A stretch of DNA of 64,000 bases from Paraglaciecola hydrolytica (GTDB taxonomy: Bacteria; Pseudomonadota; Gammaproteobacteria; Enterobacterales; Alteromonadaceae). The position numbers were made by a program, and so were the translations under genes. The notes beneath the pieces were generated by a model. It worked only from the letters and a program-made list of their open reading frames with translations. It made no database searches and was not told where the DNA came from. Positions within the stretch are counted from its first letter, which is position 1. Each line of letters begins with the position of its first letter. The DNA lies in the NCBI RefSeq assembly GCF_001565895.1, contig NZ_LSNE01000003.1:87896-151895 (forward strand). The letters are read 5' to 3'. Of the stretch, positions 8,397 to 16,378 are shown one piece after another.

Positions 8397-10400
8397 TCAA
8401 AAGTGACTTATTCTATAACCATTGAGAGTCATTGTTGTTGAACTTAGTTTTTCTATAAACTCAACAGCTGACATATGTTGCTCTCCTGCACCGCTAACTA
8501 CGCCTAGTTTTATCAATTTTTCATCTAAACGCTTTTGGTCTTTGTAGTGCTCATCTGATTCAGCCATTAGCTCATGTTTGTTTAATAATGGCGGACGCTT
8601 TTCCTCATTTACGTAGTCAAAGTAGTCGATATCTTGTTCAGCTAATTTTACTTTCACACGTTCCATTATTCGCGGAATTGGGTTCTGAATAAAATCGTCA
8701 TAAACCATAAATGTCACCTTGCCAGAAGTAACGTGAATTTTAACCACATCAGCCTCATTCCAGTCACCATACATCATTGCAGCAGCACCTATGTAGATCC
8801 TAAGTATTAACGGTAGTTCATTAATAAACTTAGATTGAATTAAAAGTGAATGACCAACATTATGGATAGACGGTATGTTTACCCTTGCCTGTTCAATGGC
8901 AGCATTTAGTAAATCATAATCGGCAATTGCAAAAAGCCACTCTTTCGCCTCATCTTGTCCTGCTAATACCGAAATAAATAGGGATTTTATATCTCTTTTT
9001 TGAGCTTCTGGCATGCTGCTGTAAGTTTTACGTTTCGAGAATAATGCAAGAGCAAAGTAAACCAAATAATCTTCTTTTCTTGACGCTTTTGCTTGGTCAA
9101 ATTGTGCCTTTCTATCATCATCCATTATCAAATTAAGTAATTTTTTGGCACTGCCAAAATGTTCAATAATGTGCGCAAACTCGGCAAACTCATCAGCGGT
9201 AGGCAACCTACCAAGTTCCAGCGTCATGTTCCAAAATCTTTCAATTAACTCATACTGTTGTTCTATCAGTAAGTTAAGTTTTTCGGTTTTTGACGGTGCT
9301 TTATTTAAGGATTGCCAATGTGTTTTTCGCTTTAACTTTGCTGAAAGGTAGAATTGTTCTTCTAACTCATCCTTAAAAACAATAAAAATACCCGGCCCAA
9401 CCGATATTGCCGTTTTGTCGAGAGAATCCTCAATGAAAAGCTGTAATTCAGATTGAAAATAATATTTCTGGAAGGTATTCCTAGACGTAATAACACCGTC
9501 TTTATACTGGGTCATTTGCGCTAGTTTTGTTTCACTTATTAGCATACAAGCGACAATAAGAATTTTGTCGGCCAACTCAAAAGCCTTGTGCAGAGCCTCT
9601 ATTCTTTCTGGTACATCTTCAATAACGTTAAGTACGAAGCCTAAATTGACTATGTCGGCGTTATACAGCTCGGCGTCTGGTCTGAAGTTAGGATCCCAAC
9701 CTGAAGCATCAATTCCATTTGCATGTAACTCTGCTAAATCGTCACCTAAGCCACACCCATAGTCGAAAACGCTGTATTGACCATTGAGATATCCTTTGTT
9801 GTACATAAACTTCATCGGTGTACTTAAGCCATGACGAACTATGGCAGTTTTATGCCGATCAATTTTTTTCTCTTCCAATTCAAAAAGTGCACTGGCTCGA
9901 AATAATCTGCCATCAACTAGCTCGTAACCTGCTTTGGCAATAGTCGCTTGCCAGCCAAGTTTAAATCCAATTGCTCTCGTGTTTTCATATAGCCCTGCCA
10001 ACTCACCTTCTTGGGTGATCAAAGTGAATTCATCGTACTGAGGATAGGTTGCAGCAACCATCAGTTCTTTACGATGCAGTATTGGCGGGTTGTCAGACTT
10101 GGAATAGTCATTAATGCGATGGTGCTTTTTATTTAGATCTACAAACAGACTCGTTTTTAACTCAGGGTAAGCCTCGGTATCAAAATCTGGGTAAGCCAAT
10201 ACAGAAAATTGAAAAGAGTGTTTTGAAAACTTTGCCACATCCCAACTAAATGATGATTGCTTAAGGGCTGATAAAATCCGATTTATAAATTCCAGTAATT
10301 GAGTATTCTGAATGCCTGAACAATGAACATAAATAGCCTGTGGTGTTGATTTACCAATCGGCAATTCAGCAGTTAACTTACTAAAACTAAGCGCATCCAT
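8397..10400 (-). CDS. DNA phosphorothioation-associated putative methyltransferase
   Basis: 667 residues matching the dnd-related methyltransferase family (TIGR04096 type). A class I methyltransferase core is visible in the middle: VFDYGCGLGDDLAELHANGIDASGWDP (SAM-binding glycine loop and acidic residue, about 214-240), then ADIVNLGFVLNVIEDVPERIEAL. Flanking regions are family-specific. These genes co-occur with dnd clusters, but their substrate is not established. Its ATG overlaps the stop of the upstream gene by one base (TAATG), so it belongs to the same transcript. Confidence 0.85.
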   Translation of the reverse strand: MDALSFSKLTAELPIGKSTPQAIYVHCSGIQNTQLLEFINRILSALKQSSFSWDVAKFSKHSFQFSVLAYPDFDTEAYPELKTSLFVDLNKKHHRINDYSKSDNPPILHRKELMVAATYPQYDEFTLITQEGELAGLYENTRAIGFKLGWQATIAKAGYELVDGRLFRASALFELEEKKIDRHKTAIVRHGLSTPMKFMYNKGYLNGQYSVFDYGCGLGDDLAELHANGIDASGWDPNFRPDAELYNADIVNLGFVLNVIEDVPERIEALHKAFELADKILIVACMLISETKLAQMTQYKDGVITSRNTFQKYYFQSELQLFIEDSLDKTAISVGPGIFIVFKDELEEQFYLSAKLKRKTHWQSLNKAPSKTEKLNLLIEQQYELIERFWNMTLELGRLPTADEFAEFAHIIEHFGSAKKLLNLIMDDDRKAQFDQAKASRKEDYLVYFALALFSKRKTYSSMPEAQKRDIKSLFISVLAGQDEAKEWLFAIADYDLLNAAIEQARVNIPSIHNVGHSLLIQSKFINELPLILRIYIGAAAMMYGDWNEADVVKIHVTSGKVTFMVYDDFIQNPIPRIMERVKVKLAEQDIDYFDYVNEEKRPPLLNKHELMAESDEHYKDQKRLDEKLIKLGVVSGAGEQHMSAVEFIEKLSSTTMTLNGYRISHF

Positions 10401-10963
10401 TAATCATTATTCCATAGGTTTGAAAATGGGACTCCTGAACCACTTTTTTTAGGAATTCTTTTACCTAATTGCGAAGCACTCATTATTTGTATAAATCTGG
10501 AGTTATCAGGGCCAACACTTATGTGTATTGGTCGATTTGTGCCGTAGAAATAAAGCCTATCAAAACCTACATTCTGACTTATCCAATCAGCTACTTGATC
10601 CATGTCATTTTTATAGCCTGCAATCATGAAGTCACACGCGGCACCGTACCTTTGGCAGTGAGGATTTCTCTTGGAATTAACTTCATGTGAGGCATGTTGA
10701 TCAAGCTTGGGTGCAATACCTTGAGGCGCTTTTTTTAATATTTCTTTAAGCAATACTGATGATGTAAATCCGTAGGTAATGTCGAGTTGTCCGAACTTTT
10801 TCTGGATAGGCAACAGCACATGCTCACACAAAAGTGATATAGCAGCTAGGCTGGAGTCGGAAGGTGTATTTGCTTTAATTTGTGGGTAGCGTAGGAAGTG
10901 CCAATTTACGACCTGCTCGACCAATTTATCTATTGGGCTAAGCACCATTGAGCGTATCTTCAC
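10400..10963 (-). CDS. Peptidase M15A-like protein encoded with dnd genes
   Basis: 187 residues with no signal peptide. The order LCEHVLLPIQKKFGQLDITYGFTSS, then QHASH and HCQRYGAACDFMIAG resembles the M15A (DD-peptidase zinc-binding) fold, where H and D of HxxGxAxD bind zinc. A cytosolic protein of this fold in a DNA-modification operon is odd; the fold may have a non-peptidase use. GTG at 10963 or ATG at 10948 are both possible starts, and either overlaps the upstream small gene. Fold assignment moderate, function unknown. Confidence 0.6.
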   Translation of the reverse strand: MKIRSMVLSPIDKLVEQVVNWHFLRYPQIKANTPSDSSLAAISLLCEHVLLPIQKKFGQLDITYGFTSSVLLKEILKKAPQGIAPKLDQHASHEVNSKRNPHCQRYGAACDFMIAGYKNDMDQVADWISQNVGFDRLYFYGTNRPIHISVGPDNSRFIQIMSASQLGKRIPKKSGSGVPFSNLWNND

Positions 10964-11129
10964 TAATTACTTCAGACACTAGATAAAAGTATGCATTGCC
11001 TTTTTTTCTGAATGTTAACTTGCCTACTTCTCTTTGGTGCATTAACTCACACCCTGAGACTTTAAGATGTTTTTGCATCTCTTTGCTGCTCAGCCAAATA
11101 GCACCCCGTCTTTGTTCTACAAGTTTCAA
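10938..11129 (-). CDS. Small HTH (excisionase-like) protein, TTG start
   Basis: 63 residues. WLSSKEMQKHLKVSGCELMH followed by a basic hairpin (GKLTFRKKGNAYFYL) resembles a short MerR/excisionase-type winged helix. The start codon is TTG, supported by a near-perfect Shine-Dalgarno AGGAGGT (complement of 11134-11140) four bases upstream. It overlaps the M15A-like gene and is the first gene of the minus-strand dnd-associated string, so it may regulate it. Alternatively it is a leftover recombination directionality factor. Confidence 0.55.
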   Translation of the reverse strand: MKLVEQRRGAIWLSSKEMQKHLKVSGCELMHQREVGKLTFRKKGNAYFYLVSEVISEDTLNGA

Positions 11130-11604
11130 ATTTACCTCCTTTTACCTCGTGGTGTGTTGTCGTCAGATATAATTTCCACCTAAGCACAAAAACCACTTAA
11201 TTTTATAGACCCGCGTCCATTATATGCATTGGAGTGGAGTAATGAACCAACGAGGTTGAGCGCATAATCTGACTAGGCATTTTTTGCGAGAGTACTAAAC
11301 CACTACCTCGCTACGATTACCGCTTTTTCCGTATAAGGTACATCTAACATCATCACAAAAGCCAAGCAAAGAATTTGAATATGTAACTTTTGTCCATCCA
11401 AGGGATTTGGTTAACCTTATATGAGCAAACCAAATAATTATTCAGATACTTTGCTTATTCATTGGATTGTTCTTCAACACTATTCCTAATGGAGCACTTT
11501 TGAATACAAATTAACAGGCTTTGAATTAGGGGGGATAACCCCTTTGTTGCCTACCCACTCGGATAGAGAGCAGATAAGAATTTTACTATGGTGGAGACTT
11601 GGCA
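11130..11604. other. Intergenic stretch with left copy of 35-bp repeat
   Basis: No convincing gene. It should hold the promoter of the dnd-associated minus-strand string, though I cannot fix a -35/-10 pair. It contains the left 35-bp direct repeat at 11482-11516. Confidence 0.5.
11482..11516 (+). repeat. 35-bp direct repeat, left copy
   Basis: Perfect 35-base match, same orientation, to 19531-19565. It begins ATTCCTAATGG and ends CAAATTAACA. The flanking sequences diverge at once on both sides. The two copies bracket about 8.0 kb containing the small gene pair and the six-gene patatin/nuclease operon, as attachment-site or recombination repeats would. Confidence 0.85.
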
Positions 11605-11823
11605 TTAAGTCAGCAGGCTCATTGTTTCTACAAACTTTCCATTCCGCCAATGACCTAGTGACCTTTTTCCATCTGGTGTGATGCGTTCGAGGTAGTCGGG
11701 GTACTGTGGGTTCTTGCCATATAGCGTTTGTCCTTGAGCCAACAACTCGCGATTCAAATTCCCCGATTTATAATCGCGCTCAACCTCTTCAGCTAAGGCC
11801 AGCACATCAAATTGATTGGTCAC
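11605..11823 (-). CDS. Small hypothetical protein
   Basis: 72 residues, GTG start overlapping the stop of the upstream gene by four bases (GTGA), so translated in tandem with it. The N-terminal half is acidic and helical (ALAEEVERDYKSGNL), the C-terminal half has ITPDGKRSLGHWRNGKFV. No family recognised. The two-gene layout recalls toxin-antitoxin or effector-immunity pairs, but nothing in the sequence proves that. Confidence 0.45.
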   Translation of the reverse strand: MTNQFDVLALAEEVERDYKSGNLNRELLAQGQTLYGKNPQYPDYLERITPDGKRSLGHWRNGKFVETMSLLT

Positions 11824-12137
11824 AATATATTCCCGTCGGTGTTCGTATTAACTGGAAGCCCTGTATCAATGCCATGTTTGGTGGCAAAGGCCTGAAGCTT
11901 GTTGTCATAAAAATTCATGTCTTGTTTATATCGACAGAAAAATTTTATGGCCGCGTTGGGTTCTTCATAGATTGCCCGAATATCATTTTCTCCCGCATCA
12001 ATAGAAAAAGAGCCATCGTCTAGCCGATACGCTGCCTGCCCTCCAACGAAGCATTCTTGTGTAAACATCGTCAGCACGTTTTCAACTTGTTTAGGCTTCA
12101 CGATTTGAAATTCGGTGTGGCAATAGGGCATGATCAT
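11820..12137 (-). CDS. Small hypothetical protein
   Basis: 105 residues, not recognised. Contains FFCRYKQDMNFYDNKLQAFATKHG in the C-terminal half and no signal peptide or membrane segment. It is upstream partner of the 72-residue protein, with overlapping stop and start. Both lie inside the segment bracketed by the 35-bp direct repeat and are transcribed opposite to the large operon that follows. Confidence 0.5.
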   Translation of the reverse strand: MIMPYCHTEFQIVKPKQVENVLTMFTQECFVGGQAAYRLDDGSFSIDAGENDIRAIYEEPNAAIKFFCRYKQDMNFYDNKLQAFATKHGIDTGLPVNTNTDGNIL

Positions 12138-12768
12138 CGGCTCTTGAAATACTCAAACTTAAGTATAGCAAAAGTCATGACTCGTCGATGGCCAAACGCA
12201 GATTTTGGAACATTTGGTGAGTTCAGGTGAATCTTTTCATGAGCGTAATCAGTTTTGCTCATGTTTTCATATTACGTTGAGTTAATTGTATGTCAGCTAA
12301 ATAGTAAGTGAGGTATGATCTTCCCCCAATTTCGTAGACACTCAGCTTGCCATTAAATATAACTGTTAAATTGCATCTTGTTTAATGGCCACTACATATT
12401 TTCCCTCTATCCCTAGTAGTTTCCTAATAAGTGTATTTATGAATTACGGCCAAATTTTAGTAAATAATAGAATATTCCAATTTAACTGGTCGAAACAAGC
12501 CGAATATCAACCACAGCCAAGATGTTGATAACGTTTACAATGAACTTCAAAGGTCGCGTACTTGTAGGTGAATTTTAACAAGGCGGTCTTTTCTCTAATA
12601 TGTTCATACGAAATCGGGGGTTTATCACGCAGAAGGTCAAATAACACCTTGAAAAATGCCCCCTCTTATTAGAAAACATAAATTTACTTAATTAAAAAAA
12701 TTGGTTGAAAAACGAACAATACTATTCTAGATTTGCACGAAAGATAAATAGTATTTTATTGGATTAAA
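12138..12768. other. Intergenic stretch upstream of patatin/nuclease operon
   Basis: 630 bases, AT-rich, no gene supported on either strand. It should hold the promoter of the operon starting at 12769 and contains the left copy of the inner direct repeat (12364-12383). No confident promoter or terminator identified. Confidence 0.5.
12364..12383 (+). repeat. Inner 20-bp direct repeat, left copy
   Basis: Matches 19404-19423 at 19 of 20 bases in the same orientation; the shared core is TTGCATCTTGTTT. With the outer 35-bp pair this gives nested direct repeats (outer, inner, operon, inner, outer). Confidence 0.55.
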
Positions 12769-13623
12769 ATGGATATGGAAGTTCAGAAAATAACAATAAT
12801 TGACGCTGAAGAAATTTCAGAACTTCTCAAATATACCGCTAACAAAGGTATTGAAGTTTCTGAGGATATACTAAGTCCACTACTTTCATCTATTTCACTT
12901 CAAGACACAGATTCCTCCAATGACGTTGAGCTATCCAACTCAGAGTCTGTTGAAAATAGCTTAAGTGTTATTATTGCATATTCAAAACTGACCAAAATAA
13001 CAGCCCCGGTCACTGGAAAAACAGTTATTCACTCTAGAAAATATCGGCAATCAGTCCGCTTCATTAAGTACTCAGCAATTTTCTTTTTGGCTATTTCACT
13101 GCTTAATGAAATGGTAGGGATGTACTTAAGCGATAGGTCAATTCCAGATGATGGGTTTTGGACTTATGTTTTTGGTATCCATTTATATGTTGTCACCCCA
13201 TTATCACCAATATTCTGGGGAGGTTTAGGTAGCTGTATTTTTTTATTAAAACGATTTTCTGATATTGCCGCTGACAGAACTTTTGATACTGATTTTATCG
13301 GAGGTTGGCAGACAAGAGTGTTACTTGGTGCAATATTAGGTGGGGTAATTCAATACATTTTTGACCCGGGATTTATTGTTGAATCAGGTATGGATGAAAA
13401 TGCACTAGCCTTTTTAGTTGGACTGTCTGTAAAGGTATTTTACGGTGCTTTGGAAAAACTAATAGACGCCGTAGCAGAAAAATTGAACTTAGATGCAATT
13501 AGGAGAAATAAAACTGAACAAAATACGTTTTCTGAATTAATCGTAAAAAGAATAGCAGCAGGAAATTTGACGGAAGAACAACGTAATGCACTTTTAGGTT
13601 TGCTGGATGACAGTAAGCGATGA
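12769..13623 (+). CDS. Multi-pass membrane protein, first gene of patatin/nuclease operon
   Basis: 284 residues, family not recognised. About 95 cytosolic-type residues at the N-terminus are acidic (EEISELLKY, DTDSSNDVELSNSES). Three to four membrane segments follow: about 98-118 (FIKYSAIFFLAISLL), 130-155, 182-200 (VLLGAILGGVIQYIF) and 212-230 (LAFLVGLSVKVFYGAL). A charged helical tail ends NLTEEQRNALLGLLDD. The stop overlaps the next gene's ATG (ATGA). No strong Shine-Dalgarno is seen; ATG at 12775 is an alternative. Probable membrane platform or sensor for the operon (inference). Confidence 0.7.
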   Translation: MDMEVQKITIIDAEEISELLKYTANKGIEVSEDILSPLLSSISLQDTDSSNDVELSNSESVENSLSVIIAYSKLTKITAPVTGKTVIHSRKYRQSVRFIKYSAIFFLAISLLNEMVGMYLSDRSIPDDGFWTYVFGIHLYVVTPLSPIFWGGLGSCIFLLKRFSDIAADRTFDTDFIGGWQTRVLLGAILGGVIQYIFDPGFIVESGMDENALAFLVGLSVKVFYGALEKLIDAVAEKLNLDAIRRNKTEQNTFSELIVKRIAAGNLTEEQRNALLGLLDDSKR

Positions 13624-14771
13624 AAAAAGTAGCAACCCGACTATTTACATTTAGTGTTTCACTTTGTTTTTTGTCTGCAAGTTTTTATAACTTCGCACTT
13701 GATAGCGACGATGGGAAATACAATAAGCTTCAAATTCACTACATAAATCTTGGTCAAGGAGGCTCTACCCTTATCGTTGGTCCTGATGGGACTACTGTTT
13801 TATATGACTTTGGAGTCAAGCAAGGTAAGTCTGGTCTAGTGGACTATCTTGATAGTGTTCTTGGAGGAAATAAAACAATTAATTATGCGATTTTGAGTCA
13901 TAGAGACAAAGACCATTTTGTCGGATATAAAGACTTAATAGAAGCTGGTTACAATATTACAGTAGCTAATTATGAACCAGATGGGCCTCCTAAAGACTCC
14001 CCATTGTATGTTGATAACTGGACGAATATTACTCCCAAAACCCGAGCTGGTATCGCTCGGTCTATTCCGGTAGGGCTTACAATTGCGCTAGGTAACGGCG
14101 CGTCAATATTAGTTGCAGCGGCAAATGGTAAGATTTTTGATGGAACAAGCGTCAAGGTATCAAATGAAAATGATCGGTCCATCTCTTTGTTCCTCGATTA
14201 TAGAAATTTCCAATATGTATTGGATGGTGATTTGGGTGGTGGGGAAGAAACATGTTCGGGTCACGAGACATCTCAAATGGATGTCCAGACAGAAGTGGCA
14301 AAAGCACTTTTAAATGCAGAAAAAATAGATGATGAAAACGGTGTAGAAGTATTTCATGTGGCACATCATGGTAGCGAAAGTAGTACACCAGCACGTTATG
14401 TGAGCCGACTAAACCCAGAAGTTGGACTTATAAGTGTGGGAAATCCTAATTGTTCATACCGCCATCCGCGTAAAGACGTAGTTTCGATGCTATTAAATAA
14501 AAGTTCCGGGGATGACGAGGTATGTTCAAAGGTCACACCACTAATTCATGTATTTCAGACAGATTATGGCAGTGAGAAATGCAGCAATGAGACGGTGGGC
14601 AGAGAAACAGATAACAGCGGCATAATTTCTGGCGATATTATTCTCAGTACAGATGGTCAAACTGAATACAATATTAAAACTACAGGAATGTTGTGGGTAA
14701 AAGGTCGAAAAGTTAAAAAAGCGGAAAGTCAGACTTTTTCGATGAAAATGGATAAAAATAAGGATGTTTAA
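13620..14771 (+). CDS. Exported ComEC/Rec2-like metallo-beta-lactamase-fold hydrolase
   Basis: 383 residues. A signal peptide MKKVATRLFTFSVSLCFLSA precedes an MBL domain of the ComEC type: LQIHYINLGQGGSTLIVGPDG, then LYDFG, the metal motif LSHRDKDHFVG (SHxDxDH), later VFHVAHHGSESSTP and a C-terminal SVGNPNCSYRHPRKDVVSML. All metal-binding positions appear present, so it should be an active periplasmic hydrolase, possibly of phosphodiesters. There are no ComEC membrane channel segments, so it is not a DNA-uptake protein. Translationally coupled to the preceding membrane protein and three bases before the patatin gene. Confidence 0.85.
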   Translation: MKKVATRLFTFSVSLCFLSASFYNFALDSDDGKYNKLQIHYINLGQGGSTLIVGPDGTTVLYDFGVKQGKSGLVDYLDSVLGGNKTINYAILSHRDKDHFVGYKDLIEAGYNITVANYEPDGPPKDSPLYVDNWTNITPKTRAGIARSIPVGLTIALGNGASILVAAANGKIFDGTSVKVSNENDRSISLFLDYRNFQYVLDGDLGGGEETCSGHETSQMDVQTEVAKALLNAEKIDDENGVEVFHVAHHGSESSTPARYVSRLNPEVGLISVGNPNCSYRHPRKDVVSMLLNKSSGDDEVCSKVTPLIHVFQTDYGSEKCSNETVGRETDNSGIISGDIILSTDGQTEYNIKTTGMLWVKGRKVKKAESQTFSMKMDKNKDV

Positions 14772-14774
14772 AAA

Positions 14775-15905
14775 ATGAGTGAAACTGGCATTGGAGTAGC
14801 ATTATCTGGGGGTGGTTACCGGGCAACATTATTTTCTTTGGGAGCATTATGGCGCCTCAATGAAATGGGTATTCTAGGAAAAGTAAAAACAATAACCAGC
14901 GTTTCAGGTGGCAGCATAACTGCTGGGTTTTTAGCATGTAATTGGGACTTATTGAATTTTGACTCTAGAACTGGTGTAGCTGGCAACTTTCCTGAAATAA
15001 TTGCTCATCCCCTCATTCAATTTTGCTCCGAAAACTTAGACGTTGGCTCAGTACTTAAAGGACTTTTATCATTCAAAGATACGATTGGTGACAAAGTCGC
15101 TAAAAGTTATGATAAAAAACTTTTTAAGGGTCGACTACTAAATTGCATTTCTAAGAATGCCCCCCTTTTTATTTTTTACGGCACTAACTTTCAAACCGGG
15201 GGCAGTATACGATTTAGTCAAAAATACATATCGGACTGGCGTCTGGGTATTAACAAAAACACAGCTATACCCATGTCAAAAGTCGTCGGAATATCAAGCG
15301 CATTTCCTCCTGTGCTCTCCCCTGTAACTCTCAAAGTAAATCCGGCTGATTGGGAAAAGACAGATATTTCTTCATCGCATGACGTTGTGAGATTGAAGTC
15401 AAAACTATTGCTCACGGATGGTGGTCTTTACGACAACTTGGGATTAGAGGCTGTAACTAAAATTAACAAAGAATACAGCCATGTCATTTGTTGTGATGCC
15501 GGGGCTCCCTTAGAAATCAAAGCTAACATTGCGACCAATTGGGCAGGACAGTTTCTTCGAATGACTGACATTATGATTAATCAGCAACGAGCCCTAAGAA
15601 AACGAAAACTAATATCTGATTTTGAAAATACCGAAAATCAATTCAGTGGGACCTATTTGGGTATAGGAACAGCTATAAATGACTATAAGTATGCCGACTC
15701 TATGGCCAAAGATAGTGAAATCACTGCTGCATTATCAAAAATATCAACACGCTTAAAAGCGTTTAGTCATCACGACACTTATAGGTTAATTAATTGGGGA
15801 TATGCTTTATCTGACACCGCTGTTCAGCGCTGGTGTCCTGAATTAGTTGGACAAGGTACTCACGTAAATTCACGTCAATGGCCTTTTATTGACTACAAAC
15901 TTTAG
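14775..15905 (+). CDS. Patatin-like phospholipase
   Basis: 376 residues. The N-terminal oxyanion motif ALSGGGYRATLFSLGAL, nucleophile elbow ITSVSGGSITAG (serine of SVSGG; the usual first glycine of GxSxG is serine) and the dyad aspartate in LLTDGGLYDNLGLEAV are all present, so it is likely an active lipid acyl hydrolase. No signal peptide, so it would act from the cytosol on the inner membrane. Related patatins (for example CapV) are membrane-degrading effectors in CBASS, but no cyclase is seen here. Starts three bases after the MBL gene, with AAGGAT upstream. Confidence 0.9.
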   Translation: MSETGIGVALSGGGYRATLFSLGALWRLNEMGILGKVKTITSVSGGSITAGFLACNWDLLNFDSRTGVAGNFPEIIAHPLIQFCSENLDVGSVLKGLLSFKDTIGDKVAKSYDKKLFKGRLLNCISKNAPLFIFYGTNFQTGGSIRFSQKYISDWRLGINKNTAIPMSKVVGISSAFPPVLSPVTLKVNPADWEKTDISSSHDVVRLKSKLLLTDGGLYDNLGLEAVTKINKEYSHVICCDAGAPLEIKANIATNWAGQFLRMTDIMINQQRALRKRKLISDFENTENQFSGTYLGIGTAINDYKYADSMAKDSEITAALSKISTRLKAFSHHDTYRLINWGYALSDTAVQRWCPELVGQGTHVNSRQWPFIDYKL

Positions 15906-16016
15906 TAAAAAATAGAGTTCAGAAAAAAACCATAAATATGATTCGGTCCTTTTTGTTAAACGAAAAACGGCAACTAATTTGGGTTGTTCAATAAGGTATG
16001 TAAATTAGGAGACTAT

Positions 16017-16373
16017 ATGTCATCAAAATATAAAGAGTTATTAGAAGAGTTAAAGTCAACAGCAGCAGACTTCTCAGAACTCAACGTTAGAACATTTACT
16101 GGAGATTTGAAAACGGCAATCGGGCCTGATGATAATGGCACCCCCACCCTAGGTGTTGATTTAAAAAACTTAGATGAGCTATTAAAGAAAGCGGTAACTG
16201 GGGGAACTATAAAGTTAGAAGCAATGACAGTATTGAAAATAGATGGCGATATAGATCAATTTTTAGATACCAATATTAGTGATGATATGAAGTCAATACA
16301 TGATTTGGCGGTTGCGACAGGTAAAGAATCGCGAGCCGCTATAGTCGCATTTGTCAAAGATTTCGCGTCTTAG
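16017..16373 (+). CDS. Small hypothetical protein in patatin/nuclease operon
   Basis: 118 residues, mostly acidic and helical, no recognised family. The ATG at 16017 is chosen because AGGAG at 16007-16011 sits five bases upstream; an upstream in-frame start at 15984 lacks this. The middle reads LGVDLKNLDELLKKAVTGGTIKLEAMTVLKIDGDIDQFL. Conservation within the operon and possible partner, adaptor or immunity function cannot be judged from one sequence. Confidence 0.65.
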   Translation: MSSKYKELLEELKSTAADFSELNVRTFTGDLKTAIGPDDNGTPTLGVDLKNLDELLKKAVTGGTIKLEAMTVLKIDGDIDQFLDTNISDDMKSIHDLAVATGKESRAAIVAFVKDFAS

Positions 16374-16378
16374 CTCTC

